The notes beneath the pieces were generated by a model. The model saw nothing but the letters and a program-made list of their open reading frames with translations, searched no databases and had not been told where the DNA came from. Positions 37,901 through 49,744 of a DNA stretch of 64,000 nt are shown in pieces; the first letter of the stretch is position 1; the number at the start of each line of letters is the position of its first letter. The translations under genes and the position numbers were made by a program. Source of the stretch: Nelumbo lutea (taxonomy: Eukaryota; Streptophyta; Magnoliopsida; Proteales; Nelumbonaceae); NCBI GenBank assembly GCA_022828595.1, contig JAKGHH010000008.1, positions 28,636,378 to 28,700,377 of the forward strand, read 5' to 3'.

Positions 37901-40206
37901 ATCCATTAACTGAGGCATAAGAGATAAGACTAACATTGGTAGAACTTACATGTGGGGTAGTCTCAATGACCAGGTGAACCTAACTTGTCCAGACAACTCC
38001 ATTTATTTTCTTTATGGCATTTTCACTTTGAAGGCACTATATTTTAAATTAAAATTAGGATATCCTAGATTATTGATTAATGGGTAGGACTTGCACTTCG
38101 TGTGGGTAGGTTCTATAAAATAGGTGTTGCTCACCTTTTAAGTACTTTGGACTGATAAATTCAATATAGATTGTGAACCAGTTACAACAGTTTCTCCTGA
38201 GAATGTCTGTCCAGTGGGTTTAATTTTACATCTGCTGCAGTTTCACATTTGCAATTTCTTTTAGCATACAGAATTTGCAGAGTTCTAATTCTAACTTAAG
38301 ACCAAATCTTCGATATTATTGTATTGCTATAATAACCATCTCTTCTTTGGTATTCCAAACGTTTTCTAACTCTGCATGGTATACAGTGAACAGGACAGAA
38401 GGCACACTTTTTGCTGATATATCTATCCTTCTGTGGCATGGGATCTGGAACACAGTATACTTCACATGTAGTTGGTAAGGCCCTGCTTCTATATTCTGAG
38501 AAAGAATATATAAATGCTGCAGCCTGGATACAAGGCATGGGTTTCTTGAACTAGCTAGCTGATATTATGGTTCCAGATCACTTGTTTTCTTTGCCACAGG
38601 CCCACAGTATAGTGCAGCATTTCTTTAATGTTAAATTTCTGTTTTGTTTTTGCAGGTGGTCTTCATTTTTTGGTTCTGGGTGTTTTTTTTTTTTTTTTTT
38701 TTGAGAAGTTGCTTATTAACGGGATGTTCCCATACTAGTTCCCAACAACCACTCCTCCAACCCCACTGGATTTATTGCCCTTTGAAAGGGGAAAATAACT
38801 ATAAGAAAGCCATGTCATATAAAGTTGTCTCTTTTAATTTAGTATCCTGATAGTCAAGAAACATAAATTCCAATCCTTCGTTTGTTAACTAGCAGTAACC
38901 AGTGTTACGCACCATGCATAGGTTGGTATCATGGTAGTGTGGGAAGTGGAGAGTGACTATAGTAAATCCAACAAACATATTATAAGCAAAAATTCAGCCC
39001 AATAGTACTGTGTTTCTTCTAAGCTTTTATTTTGCTCGCATAGAGATGGTGCAACTATTTACGATTACCACAGGCAGTTTGATGATCATTGTCTTGTTTC
39101 AAGTATATAAACAGCAGTGTGGTGACGTGAAAACACTTGAATGGGAGGACGGTAAAATAGAAGATACGATGATTACGATCCCCTCTAATATCTGCCCATA
39201 ACCCATAATATTTTCGGAGAAGTACGGACAGGCTCAATGCAGATTTTTGATTTCTATTGCAAAAGCTATAAATATTTATAATGTCAACAACCCACTCTAT
39301 GCACCAATGCCCGCCCGTGAATTGTCATCAATTCCGAGCTGGCACCTATCCCAACAGTATTTTAGGCCTACAAATTCTGACCCTGGGCCGAATTGTCATT
39401 CTCCCTAACATTTTTGGATTTTATGAAAACTTATAAATTTAATCATTTTTGAAGTTGGTGTTAATCAAACTTGCCTCATGAGCAATGATTAATGGGGTGT
39501 TTTAAAACGTGGATGAGAACACATCACACATTCACACCCTAATAAGATAGTTGTTCTAAACCGTGGATTGAACCACACTACACCTTGCCGGCGTTCTAGG
39601 TGTGATGCATTTCAGTACTTATCATGTGTTTTGATTCCACACCATGCATCTCACCTATAATATGCATATTTGCTTTAAAATTTTAAAGTATGAGAAAATT
39701 AAAAAAATTAATTATTTTTTAACTTTTATATATAATAAATTAATGTAAATATAACATGCTAAATTTATTATATATAAATTCATATTATAATATAATATAA
39801 TATAGTATATTTTCATAATTTTAAATATAATTATATAAAATTTATATATTCAAATTAATAAATATTACAATTTAATTAGATACGAATGGGGTTAAATATG
39901 AATCCGATCTAATTATATAAATACAACATTCAAATTCAGAATGATCGGATTGAATGATTGAATGTTGGATCACTTGGATGGGCCTTGGATTTTTGGGTGT
40001 TAATAAGGAAAAATAATATTTTATTTTATAGAAATAAAAAAAATTAGGTTGCCAAGAGTACTAATTTTATATGAAAAAGATAACTAATAAAATATATACA
40101 TATTTAATTAAAATTCAATAAAGTATACACATGTTGAATTCAAAAATGTACATAACATTAAATATTATATAACATGAAAGAAATAATATTTTATTTTGTA
40201 ATAATA
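37901..40206. other. No confident gene; AT-rich to the right
   Basis: Contains an unrecognised Cys-rich open frame on the minus strand (38296-38538), a T17-18 tract at 38683-38702 and an unrecognised plus-strand frame at 39010-39201. From 39660 on it is AT-rich with words such as GAATCCGATCTAATTATATA, probably another decayed hAT-type MITE. Confidence 0.4.
38296..38538 (-). CDS. Unrecognised Cys-rich open frame (candidate exon)
   Basis: I do not recognise this protein. The minus-strand frame reads ALPTTCEVYCVPDPMPQKDR, then YISKKCAFCPVHCIPCRVRK R, and a short tail to a stop. Six cysteines are spaced C-x3-C ... C-x2-C-x3-C-x2-C, which could bind zinc or form disulfides. An AG-preceded start (AGAAGCAG before GCCTTACC) could be a splice acceptor. 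It may be a piece of a spliced gene or chance. No family is assigned. Confidence 0.2.
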   Translation of the reverse strand: MPCIQAAAFIYSFSEYRSRALPTTCEVYCVPDPMPQKDRYISKKCAFCPVHCIPCRVRKRLEYQRRDGYYSNTIISKIWS

Positions 40207-40214
40207 TACATAAT

Positions 40215-40731
40215 TAGGGGTGCAAAAATATCGGATCATGATCCAATATGAGTTTCGATCCTATTTGGTCGAATTTAGATCACCTATATTCGGATCTTAG
40301 GATTGGATTTGGAACACCCCCTATACATATAATACATATGTATTATATATAGTTATTTATATAAATATACATATAATACATATATGCGTGTTATTTATTT
40401 ATAAATATATTATTTATATTGTATTTTTGTAAATTTGTTATATTATTTACTTTTTATAAAAAACATGTATATGTATGATGAAATAATTAAAAACTACTTG
40501 TATTTTTTGTTTTTTTATTTAAATTGGTATATTTTTTCTTTTAATAATTTATTAATTTTTAAAGAAAATAAATAGGATCGGATCAAATCAGATCCGAAGA
40601 TCTAACTTCCCGATCAGATTTGAATTTAGATCCGGTCGAATCTTCAAATTGGATTGGACTATAATAAACAGTGTATGATCGGATTCGAATATACCCTAAT
40701 TCAAATTCAATCCGATCCATTTGCATCCCTG
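40215..40731. mobile_element. hAT-like MITE with 8-bp target duplication
   Basis: Ends TAGGGGTGCAAAAATATCGG and the inverse CCGATCCATTTGCATCCCTG are terminal inverted repeats. Flanks TACATAAT (40207-40214) and TACATAAC (40732-40739) are 8-bp duplications, 7 of 8 identical. Subterminal words are repeated GATCCGAT/ATCGGATC; the centre is very AT-rich. No open frame. Confidence 0.8.
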
Positions 40732-41017
40732 TACATAACAAAAATCAATGTTTTAAAAAATGACCCAGAATCGAAACTATTTTGGCCATTGGTTCCTAGG
40801 TTGACAGTTCGATCGTTTAGTTCGAACAAGTGGCCTGTTTTGTGAGCCTTTGGTTCACAATCAAGCTTGAACTTGTGAGCTTTTGACTTGAGTCAAAATC
40901 AAACTCAAATCCTCGAGTTTGAGCTTGAGCTTGATGGTTTATTGGCGAGGCTTAAATCCACCCATATGTGTGTGGTAGGTGGGGGAATCACCATAATTCA
41001 AGGGGGGTGTTGTAGAC

Positions 41018-41253
41018 AAGGTTCAAAATATTGATATGCCTAATATGCCCATAGAGGCATATTGGGCAGTATCGATAACTTTTTTTTTTTATTATTTTTT
41101 TTAAGTATGGTTCATAGGGGCTGGTTTAAGGGTTCGTCCACCCTTTGAACCGGTCAAAACCCCGATACATCCTCTGTAGGGGCGTACCAGGAAGCTCCTG
41201 ATACGATACGTATTGACCGATATGGCCCAATACTTGTTAATGCTTTGAACCTT
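41018..41253. repeat. MITE-like repeat, GGTTCAAA termini (copy 2)
   Basis: Starts AAGGTTCAAAATATTGATAT and ends ATGCTTTGAACCTT. Internal inverted words such as CCGATACATCC and GATACGATACGTATTG. Same family as 7345-7556 and 49536-49744. Confidence 0.65.
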
Positions 41254-41734
41254 CGGTGTAGCATAGGTGGAGTTTGAGACAACATTTAGAAAACCAGAAA
41301 AAGTAACAAAACTTTGAGTGTAAGTAAGACCATAAATTTCCCTTTTTTCCTACAAAAGCAAGTGAACCATGATTGATTTTTAACATTGCTCAATATCCAA
41401 CACAAATGTGCTCATGCAAATAATATTCCAATCAATGTTCAAAGTATCGAAAAGGTAAGATGTATTGGAAATATACTTTTAAGAGACGTATGAAGATACA
41501 CTTTACAAGCATATAGATGCGAAATTTCCAATCTGCCCATGAGCTTAACTATTATAAGGTATCCCACACTTTGTTGTTTCAGGTTACACTAGATTGTTAT
41601 AAGGTGCATGAATGACATTGCATTGCATACATAAGGTGTCTATGTAACTTTGGGGAATCTTTATCCAATTGACTATTAGAAATCTGGAATTTTATTCAGT
41701 AGAAATACCCGTCCTGCCATAAGCGCATGTTTAA

Positions 41735-42008
41735 GGGTCTGTTTGGTTTGCAATTAGAATTGGAGTTGGAATTGGAATGATCTATCCCTATAGACTGTTT
41801 GGTCTAAAAGAGATTGGAATGGGAATTGAAACTAGTTTGGATGGGATTTCATTCCCGAGGTAGAGAGAATAACCATTCCCTCATATGGGCAATATCATTC
41901 CACCAAGAATAGGAATGAGATTCTGATTTCGTCTAACAAAACAGTTGAATTGAAATGACCATTTTGATTCTGATTCCAGACCTTTATTCTTACGAACCAA
42001 ATAGGTCC
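41735..42008. mobile_element. Tourist-like (PIF/Harbinger) MITE
   Basis: TAA duplications at 41732-41734 and 42009-42011 flank inverted ends GGGTCTGTTTGGTT and AACCAAATAGGTCC. The interior is a long imperfect inverted repeat of GGAATTGGAATGG and ATTCCATTCC-like words. Confidence 0.75.
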
Positions 42009-42039
42009 TAAGAGAATTACATATGGGAAATCATGATCC

Positions 42040-42365
42040 CAAACCTAGTATTTGGGAATTCTTTGTGTTGGAACAGAAATATAATTAATTTTGAAACTAA
42101 ACTCAGTCATTGCAAAGCTTCTGCTCTTTCGGTAGTAGGAAGACAAATTCAGTCCATTATTCAAGCTACCCTTTCACATTTTATGGGAATTAATTGCTCA
42201 GTTCCCCCAAAATATGATCAGACAGTTGATCAAATGCAGTGTAACATATGGTGGGAATGGTTCTGGGAATCGTTGTGTATGGGATTTCTGTCAACCGTAA
42301 AATCCATTGAACTGAATGATCAATCTGTTATGATTCCCAGAACAACCAAACACAACTATCTCTTC
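42040..42365 (+). other. Open frame of possible LINE RT origin
   Basis: An open frame 42033-42368 includes LSHCKASALSVVGRQIQSII QATLSHFMGIN, which resembles the LSxAGRxxLIxSVLxSIPxY motif at the C-terminal side of LINE reverse transcriptase. The match is partial. It may instead be the decayed right half of a second Tourist-like MITE (ends GGAATCG... CCCAGAACAACC). Confidence 0.3.
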
Positions 42366-42388
42366 TAATATAAGCTTTATGGTTTAAT

Positions 42389-42390
<2 letters not shown>

Positions 42391-42424
<34 letters not shown>
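42391..42424. repeat. (TA)n microsatellite
   Basis: Seventeen TA units without interruption. Confidence 0.95.
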
Positions 42425-42427
<3 letters not shown>

Positions 42428-42507
42428 GAAATGGGTGCTCTTTGCATCCAGGATATGGAATCTATTCATACGAGTAGATCCCACGTGTGGGCACCCATTT
42501 CTTATAG
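42421..42507. repeat. Short inverted-repeat element (87 bp)
   Basis: Ends TATAAAGGAAATGGGTGC and GCACCCATTTCTTATA are inverted repeats with one indel, enclosing about 55 bp. It looks like a very small MITE inserted in TA repeats. Confidence 0.6.
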
Positions 42508-42840
42508 ATAATAATAATTATTGATTATTACAGTAATTAATATAATTAGTGATTATAATTAATAATTACTGTTATATATTGTTAATAATTAGATATTTAT
42601 TTCAATTTTACTTTAAATTAAAATTATAAATATTGTTATTAAAAAATACTATTAATAAATTTAGTAACCTGGCTTTAATAATTATTGATTATTATAGTAA
42701 TTTAATAAATATATAATTAGTGATTGTAATTAATAATTACTGTTATTATAAATATTGTTAATAAAAAGATATTTACTTTAATTTTACTTTAAATTAAAAT
42801 TATAAATACTGTTAATAAATTTAGTAATTATTGTTATACT
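42508..42840. repeat. AT-rich tandem duplication, ~160-bp unit
   Basis: Two consecutive units share ATTATTGATTATTA, AATTAGTGATT and TAATTAATAATTACTGTTAT, then TTTTACTTTAAATTAAAATT. A weaker third unit may extend to 43100. Confidence 0.75.
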
Positions 42841-43119
42841 AAAAATAATTTAAAATGTTATTAAAAGTATTCTTATTGATTATTTAATAAAATATTATAA
42901 TTATTGACTATTACTACTAAATATTGTTAATTTTAATTTAATTTTGGTAATTATTAATTTAATGGGTATTGTTAATAAATCATATTCATAAATTTAATAA
43001 TTACTATTATATTAAAAATAACTAAGTAATATTATTAAAACTATCATTAATGATTACTTAATTAAATAGTATAGTTACTTACTATTATTGATAAATGTTG
43101 TTAATAACATTCTAACAAC

Positions 43120-44340
43120 CGATGGTTTGACCATCAGGTTCGAACAGATGGCTCATTCTGGCAACAAAATTACAAGCAAAAAATTACAAAACCATTATGG
43201 CCACCGGTTTTCGTGTCGATGGTTTATTCATCCGGTTTGAACGGACAATCCGTTCTAACAACAAAAATTATAGGCAAAAAATTGAGTTTGTGAGGTCCAT
43301 TAAGTTGTATCACACGTGTTATGCCATTTGAGTGTGTGACTCATACGACCAAAAAATGGAACCATTCTGGCCACCGGTTTTTGGATCGACAATTTGATTG
43401 TTCAGTTCAAATGGGCGGCCCGTTTTGACAATAAAAAATTATAAGAAAAAATTTACAGAACCGTTCTGGTCACCGGTTTTCAGGTCGATGGTTCAATCGT
43501 CCGGTTCGAATGGATGACCCATTCTAACAATAAAAATTACATACAAAATATTGAGTGTGTGAGGTCCGTTGATCAGTATCATACATGTTATGTTATTCGA
43601 GCGTGTGACTCATACGACATGAAAATGGAATCGTTCTGGCCACCAGTTTTTGGGTCGACGATTTGACTGTCTAGTTCGAATGGACGACCCATTCTGACAA
43701 CAAAAATTAAAAAAATAGAAAAAAATAGCCAAAAACCATTGAACGGGTCAACAAGTTGATGATTCGACCACTTAAGTCAATGGGTCGTTGACTGATTCAA
43801 CGGTTTTTGGTTAGGGACTGGACGGTTCCCAATTAAAAAAAAATGGACAACCCATTCTGACAACAAAAATTACAGACAAAAAGTTGAGTGTGTGAGGTCC
43901 ATTAAACAGTACCATACTTGTTATGTCATTTGAGCGTGTGACTCATACAACCTGAAAATGGAATTGTTATGGCCACCGATTTTTGGGTCAACGGTTAGAC
44001 TATTCAGTTCGAACGGATGGCCCATTCTGAAAATAAAAATTAAAAAACTAAAAAATGACCAAAAACCATTGAACGGGTCAATGGTTCAACCACCCGGATC
44101 AATGGGTTATTGACCGTCTCAATGATTTTTGGCTAGGGACCAAGATTAGGATAAAACAAAACCGGTTGCCTGGATGGTTTTCGATTAAAAAAAAATAAAA
44201 AATGGTCAAAAACCATTGAACTGGTCAATGAGTCAATGGTTCGACTGCTTAGGTCAATGGATCATTGGCCGATTCAATAATTTTTTACTAAGGACTGGAT
44301 CGGTCAAAGGTTTGATTCCAGCCCCTGCGAAGCAGGGCCT
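43120..44340. repeat. Complex nested tandem repeat array
   Basis: The word family CCGGTTTTCGGGTCGACGG, CCGGTTCGAACGGACGACCC and ATTCTGACAACAAAAATTA recurs about seven times. A second module, GTGTGTGAGGTCCATTAA then GTGTGACTCATACGACC, occurs three times (from about 43282, 43551 and 43884). A third, CCAAAAACCATTGAACGGGT, recurs near the right half. The units vary in length, so this is a shuffled array rather than a simple satellite. It ends GCGAAGCAGGGCCTCTCCGC. Confidence 0.85.
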
Positions 44341-45227
44341 CTCCGCTAGTTTGTTATTATAATGATCTTTCTTATCTGGGTTAGTGTGGGCGACGTTTTT
44401 TCTTCAGATGGAGTGACAGATAAATGGCTATGTATAAAGCTCTTCTGAAGGCTCGTCGTGAAGGATGATGGCATCATCTTCTTGACTATCTACCTTCTGT
44501 AACAAACTCTATTGTAATTTTTAGTTATTTTCTTTATAGGGTCAGTTTGGAAGGAGTATAAATATAAATATGTACAGTACAAAAAAAATAAGCAAATATT
44601 GCACCTTTGTGGCCATCTGAAACACTGGAGGTCAGCTGCTGATGTAATTTGTTATTTGTCCATGGTAGGAGTAAGGGCTTGTTTGAAAGTGCTTATTTAA
44701 TAAATAAGTGTTAATCTTAATAAGAGTTCACGAGTATTTAGTAAAAAAGCACTTATATCAAACAAGGGTAATATAGGTATTTTAAAAATGATTTGGCAGA
44801 CCAACATGGTCCAAATAATATGTACCTAAAAATAAGCTCAAAATATGAACTTGAATAAATTCTTATTTTTAGGAATAGGCATTTAGTTTCCAAACACAAA
44901 TAAATGCTTATTGGTGTGATCCTGACCTAAAATAAGTGCTTATTCTAATTAACCTCTTCTCCATATTCTTTGGTTGCTTCCAACCAACTGGTCTTCACTC
45001 CTCACAACTGTTTTGTCTTTTGTTATGGTTAGGCAGAAGTTCACATTCCATTCGTTCAACTCCATTGTTCTGATGACCATAGTAACCGTAGTCCCTTCAT
45101 ACAAGTACTGATGATCCATCTATTGAATCCATTCTTGTTTTTTTGTTCTTAAATTTTGGACATCCCTCTCACTCACCAGAGTGGCAGAACTCTCACTTCG
45201 TTATCACTTTTTGGATAAACAATTAAG
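44341..45227. other. No gene; MITE-like segments
   Basis: A half-copy of the 59604 Tourist family is seen at 44540-44580 (GGGTCAGTTTGGAAGGAGTA). A segment 44675-44950 with GGGCTTGTTTGAAAGTGCTT and AATAAGTGCTTATTC may be another MITE. No coding signal. Confidence 0.4.
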
Positions 45228-45385
45228 GTGATAATTAATCAGAAAACTGGTATCCAGAAAAAACTTGTAACCAATCAAATGGTGTCATAAAAATAATAAC
45301 CAATCAAGTGAGTTTTTATCAAATTGACTGGGGGTTTTTATTCGTCAAAGCCCATTCGATATTATGCCTTTCTAGCAGAAAAGAA
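45228..45385 (+). repeat. ~160-bp MITE-like repeat (copy B)
   Basis: Contains AAAACTTGTAACCAATCAAA, GGTGTCATAAAA, AACCAATCAAGTGAG, TTTATTCGTCAAAGCCC and ATTATGCCTTTCTAGCAG. Confidence 0.6.
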
Positions 45386-46455
45386 TTTTCTTAGTTGAAG
45401 AGTACTTTATAGAATTTCATTCTCTTGCTACACTGAAAGTATATTCTTTCATTTTCTTTTAACTTAGTTATGAACTGGTATGGGCTGGTGTAGAAAAATT
45501 GCGTGTGTTACATTCAGTTTCTTAACTGAATTAAATAGCCCCATATTTATTTTTTGGTTTTAAAAATTCAAAAAAAAAAAAAAACACAAAATTCTGAAGG
45601 GATTGGAAAGCAATTTGAAGAGTCTGATGTCTCAACCATTGCATTTTAGAATCCAGTACTATTCAGGACTCCTGCAAAGCATGAGCTTTTTTAAGAAAAA
45701 CTAAGGCAAAAGGAGTCTTATGACATTAGGGGTGTCAACTTGGGCATGTGAAATTGGAGTCCAACCCGAGCTTTTGGACTAAGGTTTTGGGTTGCGGGGA
45801 AGGGCTTGGATTGAAGTATCGACTAGCCCGAGCCTGACCAAAATGGCGAGCCATCTTTGCTTTCCTTTCATACAGAGTACCAGAGTGAATTATTTTTTCA
45901 AGGTGGGTGATTGTCATAAGATGAAGACAAGGAGACATGTAAGAGAGAAATATTGATTGTTAGTTGTTGTAGGAGAGAGAGAGAATTGTTCTATTCTATG
46001 ATTATTAAATTCTAGGTTCTTTTTCTTTCTTTTTTTCTTGTTTTTTTCATTTTCTTTTTTGAAGGAAGGGTGTTGGCAGTTTACCAATAGACCCAATTCA
46101 ATGAATAAAACGGGATACTTACGGAGGGAAGAATGTGTTTTACCAAGAAAGACTCCATAAGAGGTTCCTGAGCAACCCTAAACTTTTCTATCTTAATGTT
46201 AATTTTTAAAATTGAAAGAAAAAATAAAATATACAAATTATCCTAAAAAGACCAGTTGCAACCTTTTAAGAGAAAGAAATTGCAAAAAAAAAGGAGGGAA
46301 ATGCTGACATGACAAGTGCATTTTATCTTCATAACCGAATATATTAGTTCAACTGCTCGGGATTACAATCATGTAAGATAGTAGAATGTGAAAGAGATGC
46401 AAACAGACTACGTATGCATGTGGTTAATAGTGAGGGCATGTTTGGATAAAATATT
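45386..46455. other. No gene recognised
   Basis: Includes a 14-A tract near 45571, a decayed hAT-like end (TAGGGGTGTCAACTTGGGC at 45728), and a CT/T-rich run near 46020-46060. Nothing coding is supported. Confidence 0.4.
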
Positions 46456-46470
46456 AGTGGCCATATTACT

Positions 46471-47187
46471 GGTTGATGGAGTTGTTCTGCCTAGAGGAAA
46501 ATGATCGATCCCTCTCTACTAGATGGATTATTGAAGTAGTTATAACTTGTTGGAAAATCTGGACAGCCTGCAACAATCTCATCTTCAAGGGGATCCAGCC
46601 TTGCCCAAGACAAACAGCCCTAAAAGCTTTTCGGTTCTCAACAGAGATTCTTCAGACAGCTCTGACCCTGGCTTCTTCAACAGCTTTAGTCCAGTCTGAG
46701 TCTTCGTGCTGGAACCCTCCACCAATAGGTTGGGTGAAAATTAATTGTGACGCCAGTTTTAATACGACCTCAGGTAAGGCATCTCCGTCCTGTATTGCCC
46801 AATCTCACTCAGGAGAAATCATCTGGAGTTGAGGAAGCCTGTGCCACTATTCCTCTATCCTATGTGTAGAAACATTGGCTATTCCTTTAGCTTGTGCAGA
46901 AATTGCCTTGGCAAACAACTTCCCTCAAGTTATATAAAATCTGATTCTAGCCAGGCAATTTCGGCTCTAAACAATGCTGCCACTATCCCTTTCTCTCCTT
47001 TAGGGGCATTGTGGTCTGATATCCAATCTCTAATTTCTTGCACTGCTGTTCGTTTTGTTTATGTTAAGAGATATTGTAATGTTTTAGCCCATAAGCTGGC
47101 CACGATCCTGACCCGGGGTGCGGGTGTTCTCTAATCCCCTATTTGTGGGAGTTTTTTAATGAGACCCTCTTACCTACCAAAAAGAAG
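46471..47187 (+). mobile_element. LINE 3' fragment, RNase H type, 15-bp target duplication
   Basis: Perfect duplications AGTGGCCATATTACT at 46456-46470 and 47188-47202 define the insert. It reads TRWIIEVVITCWKIWTACNN, then RNase H (NPPPIGWVKINCDASFNTTS) and, after a stop and frame changes, IKSDSSQAISALNNAA and VYVKRYCNVLAHKLAT. It ends CTACCAAAAAGAAG. The RNase H start INCDASF differs from the LNFDGSS family, so it is a second LINE lineage. Confidence 0.88.
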
Positions 47188-47249
47188 AGTGGCCATATTA
47201 CTAGTACGTGCTGTCCAATTTACTGAGCAATGAGAGAATTTTCTCATAA

Positions 47250-48345
47250 TTAAGAAGTTAGCAATATGCAATCAACATGTGAATCCGCCAAGGAGGGTGA
47301 GAACCAAACTCCAAGGCAAAGGTTAAAGCGGCATGAGCAGCTTTAGCTTCTATTTCTTCTGGGAAGCTTTAGGAACATTGATAGCTAAATCTGCCATAAA
47401 TAAAAGCCCCTGAGTGATCACGGATCACCACACCTAATCTCCCATGAGAAAAGATAAAAGCACCATCAAAGATAATTTTCAACAGAGGGGGTAGGTTATG
47501 CCAAAATCGAGACGATTCATTCCACCCCGAAATAGTATTACAGGTATTTGGTAGAGAACATCGAATCTCCTCCAATTGGGATTGTGCTAATTGGGTTACG
47601 TATCCAAACCAATTTGTCATCCATCTCTTCACATTAACTGGTAGAGGTAGTATCTTTATAATTTGCATAGTAGAGGGATCAAAAAATTGTAAAAGTTGCT
47701 CATGTAACCAAGAACCTGTGTGAGGGTCAATAAAATATGCAACTTGAAGTACATGCATCCCAATAGGAAGTAAAATATATATTGGAGTCAAGAGGACTCC
47801 TATGCTTTGGCAACCAAGGATCAGCCAAGGCATCTATAGTCCATCTGTTGCCAATACACCATTGACAACCACATTCTAAATAAGGCCTGCATTTAAGAAT
47901 ACTCCACCAAATGTATGTCCTTTGAGGTTTGGGAAGAAACAATCCAATTTTTTTTTTTGTTGGAAATTGAACACCAAAACCTGTACCCATAGATGTGAGT
48001 GCTCAATCAAAAATGTCCAACATAATTTAGAGATGAGGGAAATAATGAGACGATGGAAATCTTTAAAACCCAAAACCTCCTAACAAATTGGGTTTAATAA
48101 AAGCATCCCACTTGTGCAAATATAAATGCTTTTTTTTTTTTTTTCATCAGAAAAACCCCACAAAAAATCAGTGACCATAGATGTAAGTTGCTGGCAATGG
48201 GATGATGCGAGAAGTTTAGTGCTCATGATGCATGTAGGGAGAGTAGACACTGTACTATTAAGAAAAATTGTCTTACCCACATGAGGAAAACAATGATCTT
48301 TCCATCTTCCCAACCTAGATTTGACCTTTTCAATCACCCTTAAAC
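47250..48345 (-). mobile_element. LINE RT C-terminus to RNase H, minus strand
   Basis: From 48337 down: VKSRLGRWKDHCFPHVGKTI, LPTCIMSTKLLASSHCQQL and VTDFLWGFSDEKKKK (RT thumb), then a T14 run that breaks the frame, CQWCIGNRWTIDALADPWLP, and RNase H (PLLKIIFDGAFIFSHGRLGV VIRDHSGAFIYG). It belongs to the INCDASF-like lineage rather than the LNFDGSS family. Confidence 0.82.
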
Positions 48346-48356
48346 CATCTTCTTTA

Positions 48357-48545
48357 CAACCATGGTTTTCAAAACTGGACCAGACCGGAAAAACTGGTAG
48401 CCATTCATGCCCTCGGTCCCGATTATACTGTAAACCGCTAATTCACCAAAACCCATTGAAAAAGTCAAAGTAGTGCTGACCTGGGTAGTCGAATCACTAA
48501 ATTGTTCGACTCGGGCAATGGTTCACATGTTTATAATTTTGAATT
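48357..48545. repeat. MITE-like repeat, TTTTCAAAACTGGACC family
   Basis: Begins CCATGGTTTTCAAAACTGGA CCAGACCGG and carries CGGTCCCGATT and AACCGCTAATTCACC. Related copies at 52288-52570, 53817-54090 and 57061-57245 and a left end near 40745. Confidence 0.5.
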
Positions 48546-48617
48546 TTGCTGATTTAAAAAAACAAAAAAAATAAAAAAAAGACTTCTGTGTCCCCAACCC
48601 CAATTCATTTGTGAGAT

Positions 48618-48658
48618 AGGGTTAGAACGAAAGTCATTTTCGTTCTAACTCTAACCCT
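48618..48658. repeat. Short hairpin
   Basis: AGGGTTAGAACGAAA is followed by TTTCGTTCTAACTCTAACCCT, giving a strong stem with one six-base bulge. Confidence 0.75.
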
Positions 48659-48659
48659 T

Positions 48660-49535
48660 CCCAGCTCTCAGCCCTCATACCCTGACAACCTGCAGCAGCC
48701 ATGACCAACAACAACTGATGGTGATTGGCGACAGTGATGAGGCTTCATTTACAACGGTTTTGCAATGCCTGTAGGTGACTAAGTGGTTTCTGCTTTCTAA
48801 ATTGCAGCGACTACTGGAATTTGTAGTGGTAATCATTGGCAACCAAAGGAAAATCCATTGGCGACGATTTTTGTGAGCCCAACACTCATCATACCATTTG
48901 ATTGTTTTCATGTTTTTGCTTTTGGAATCTGGTTTATGTTTTTTTCTTATGATTTATGTTTTTTCCTTGTGAATTCCTATTGATATTTTTGTGAGCCCAA
49001 CATGTTTTTTCTTTTGAATTGGTATGCGTTCATCTAAAAGTTTTGGGATTCAATACTATTTTATAGAGATTCTTTATTCTAGTACTCTTTGTTTAATTAA
49101 TTTTTTTTGCTTAATTCTTTACTTAATTAGTTACAAAGAGTCACATATTCACATTTGCTTAATTAATCTTGCTTCATTATTTTTTCAATTCCTTGATTAT
49201 TTGCTATGTCAAAGAATGATAATAATGATGATGTTTATAAATGATAAAATCCCTTTTTTATTTCAATTAGTTAATCAAATGATGCTTATTTTCTTAAATT
49301 AATTGTTTCTTGATTCTTGATTTTTATTTATTATTTTTTTAATAATTTGGTTTTTATTAATAAAGTTCAAAAATCAAAATTAATTTAAACTAATATAATT
49401 TGAATAGTAAAATTAGTTTTATTTATTGTTACTAATTTTTACTAACTTTATTATTTGTTAATTAATTATATTATTTTTTAATAATTTTTAAATATAATTT
49501 AAATAGATTAATTATTTATAGTTATTAGAAGAGTC
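48660..49535. other. No gene recognised
   Basis: Short open frames (48675-48911 on the minus strand; 49024-49302 on the plus strand) lack homology cues. From 49000 on the sequence is AT-rich. Confidence 0.4.
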
Positions 49536-49744
49536 ATGGTTCAAAATATCATTACGTATCAGTCCATACCGGTGCCTTCCTGATACACCCTATAGGGGGT
49601 GTATCAAGTCAAGCCATGGTTCAGAGGGTAGCCAGGACTTAAATTGACCCCTTTGAATCGGTTTTGAAATAAATAAATAAAAACAAAAAAGGCACCGATA
49701 CAGGCCGATACGTCCATCGACCTGTATTGATATTTAGAACCTTG
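49536..49744. repeat. MITE-like repeat, GGTTCAAA termini (copy 3)
   Basis: Starts ATGGTTCAAAATATCATTAC GTATC and ends TGTATTGATATTTAGAACCTT. Internal GATACACCCTATAGGGGGTG is palindromic. Confidence 0.68.

Noticed and set aside
42033..42368. A host gene of 111 codons
   Set aside because: It lies against a Tourist-like MITE and its middle resembles a LINE RT motif; host origin is not supported.
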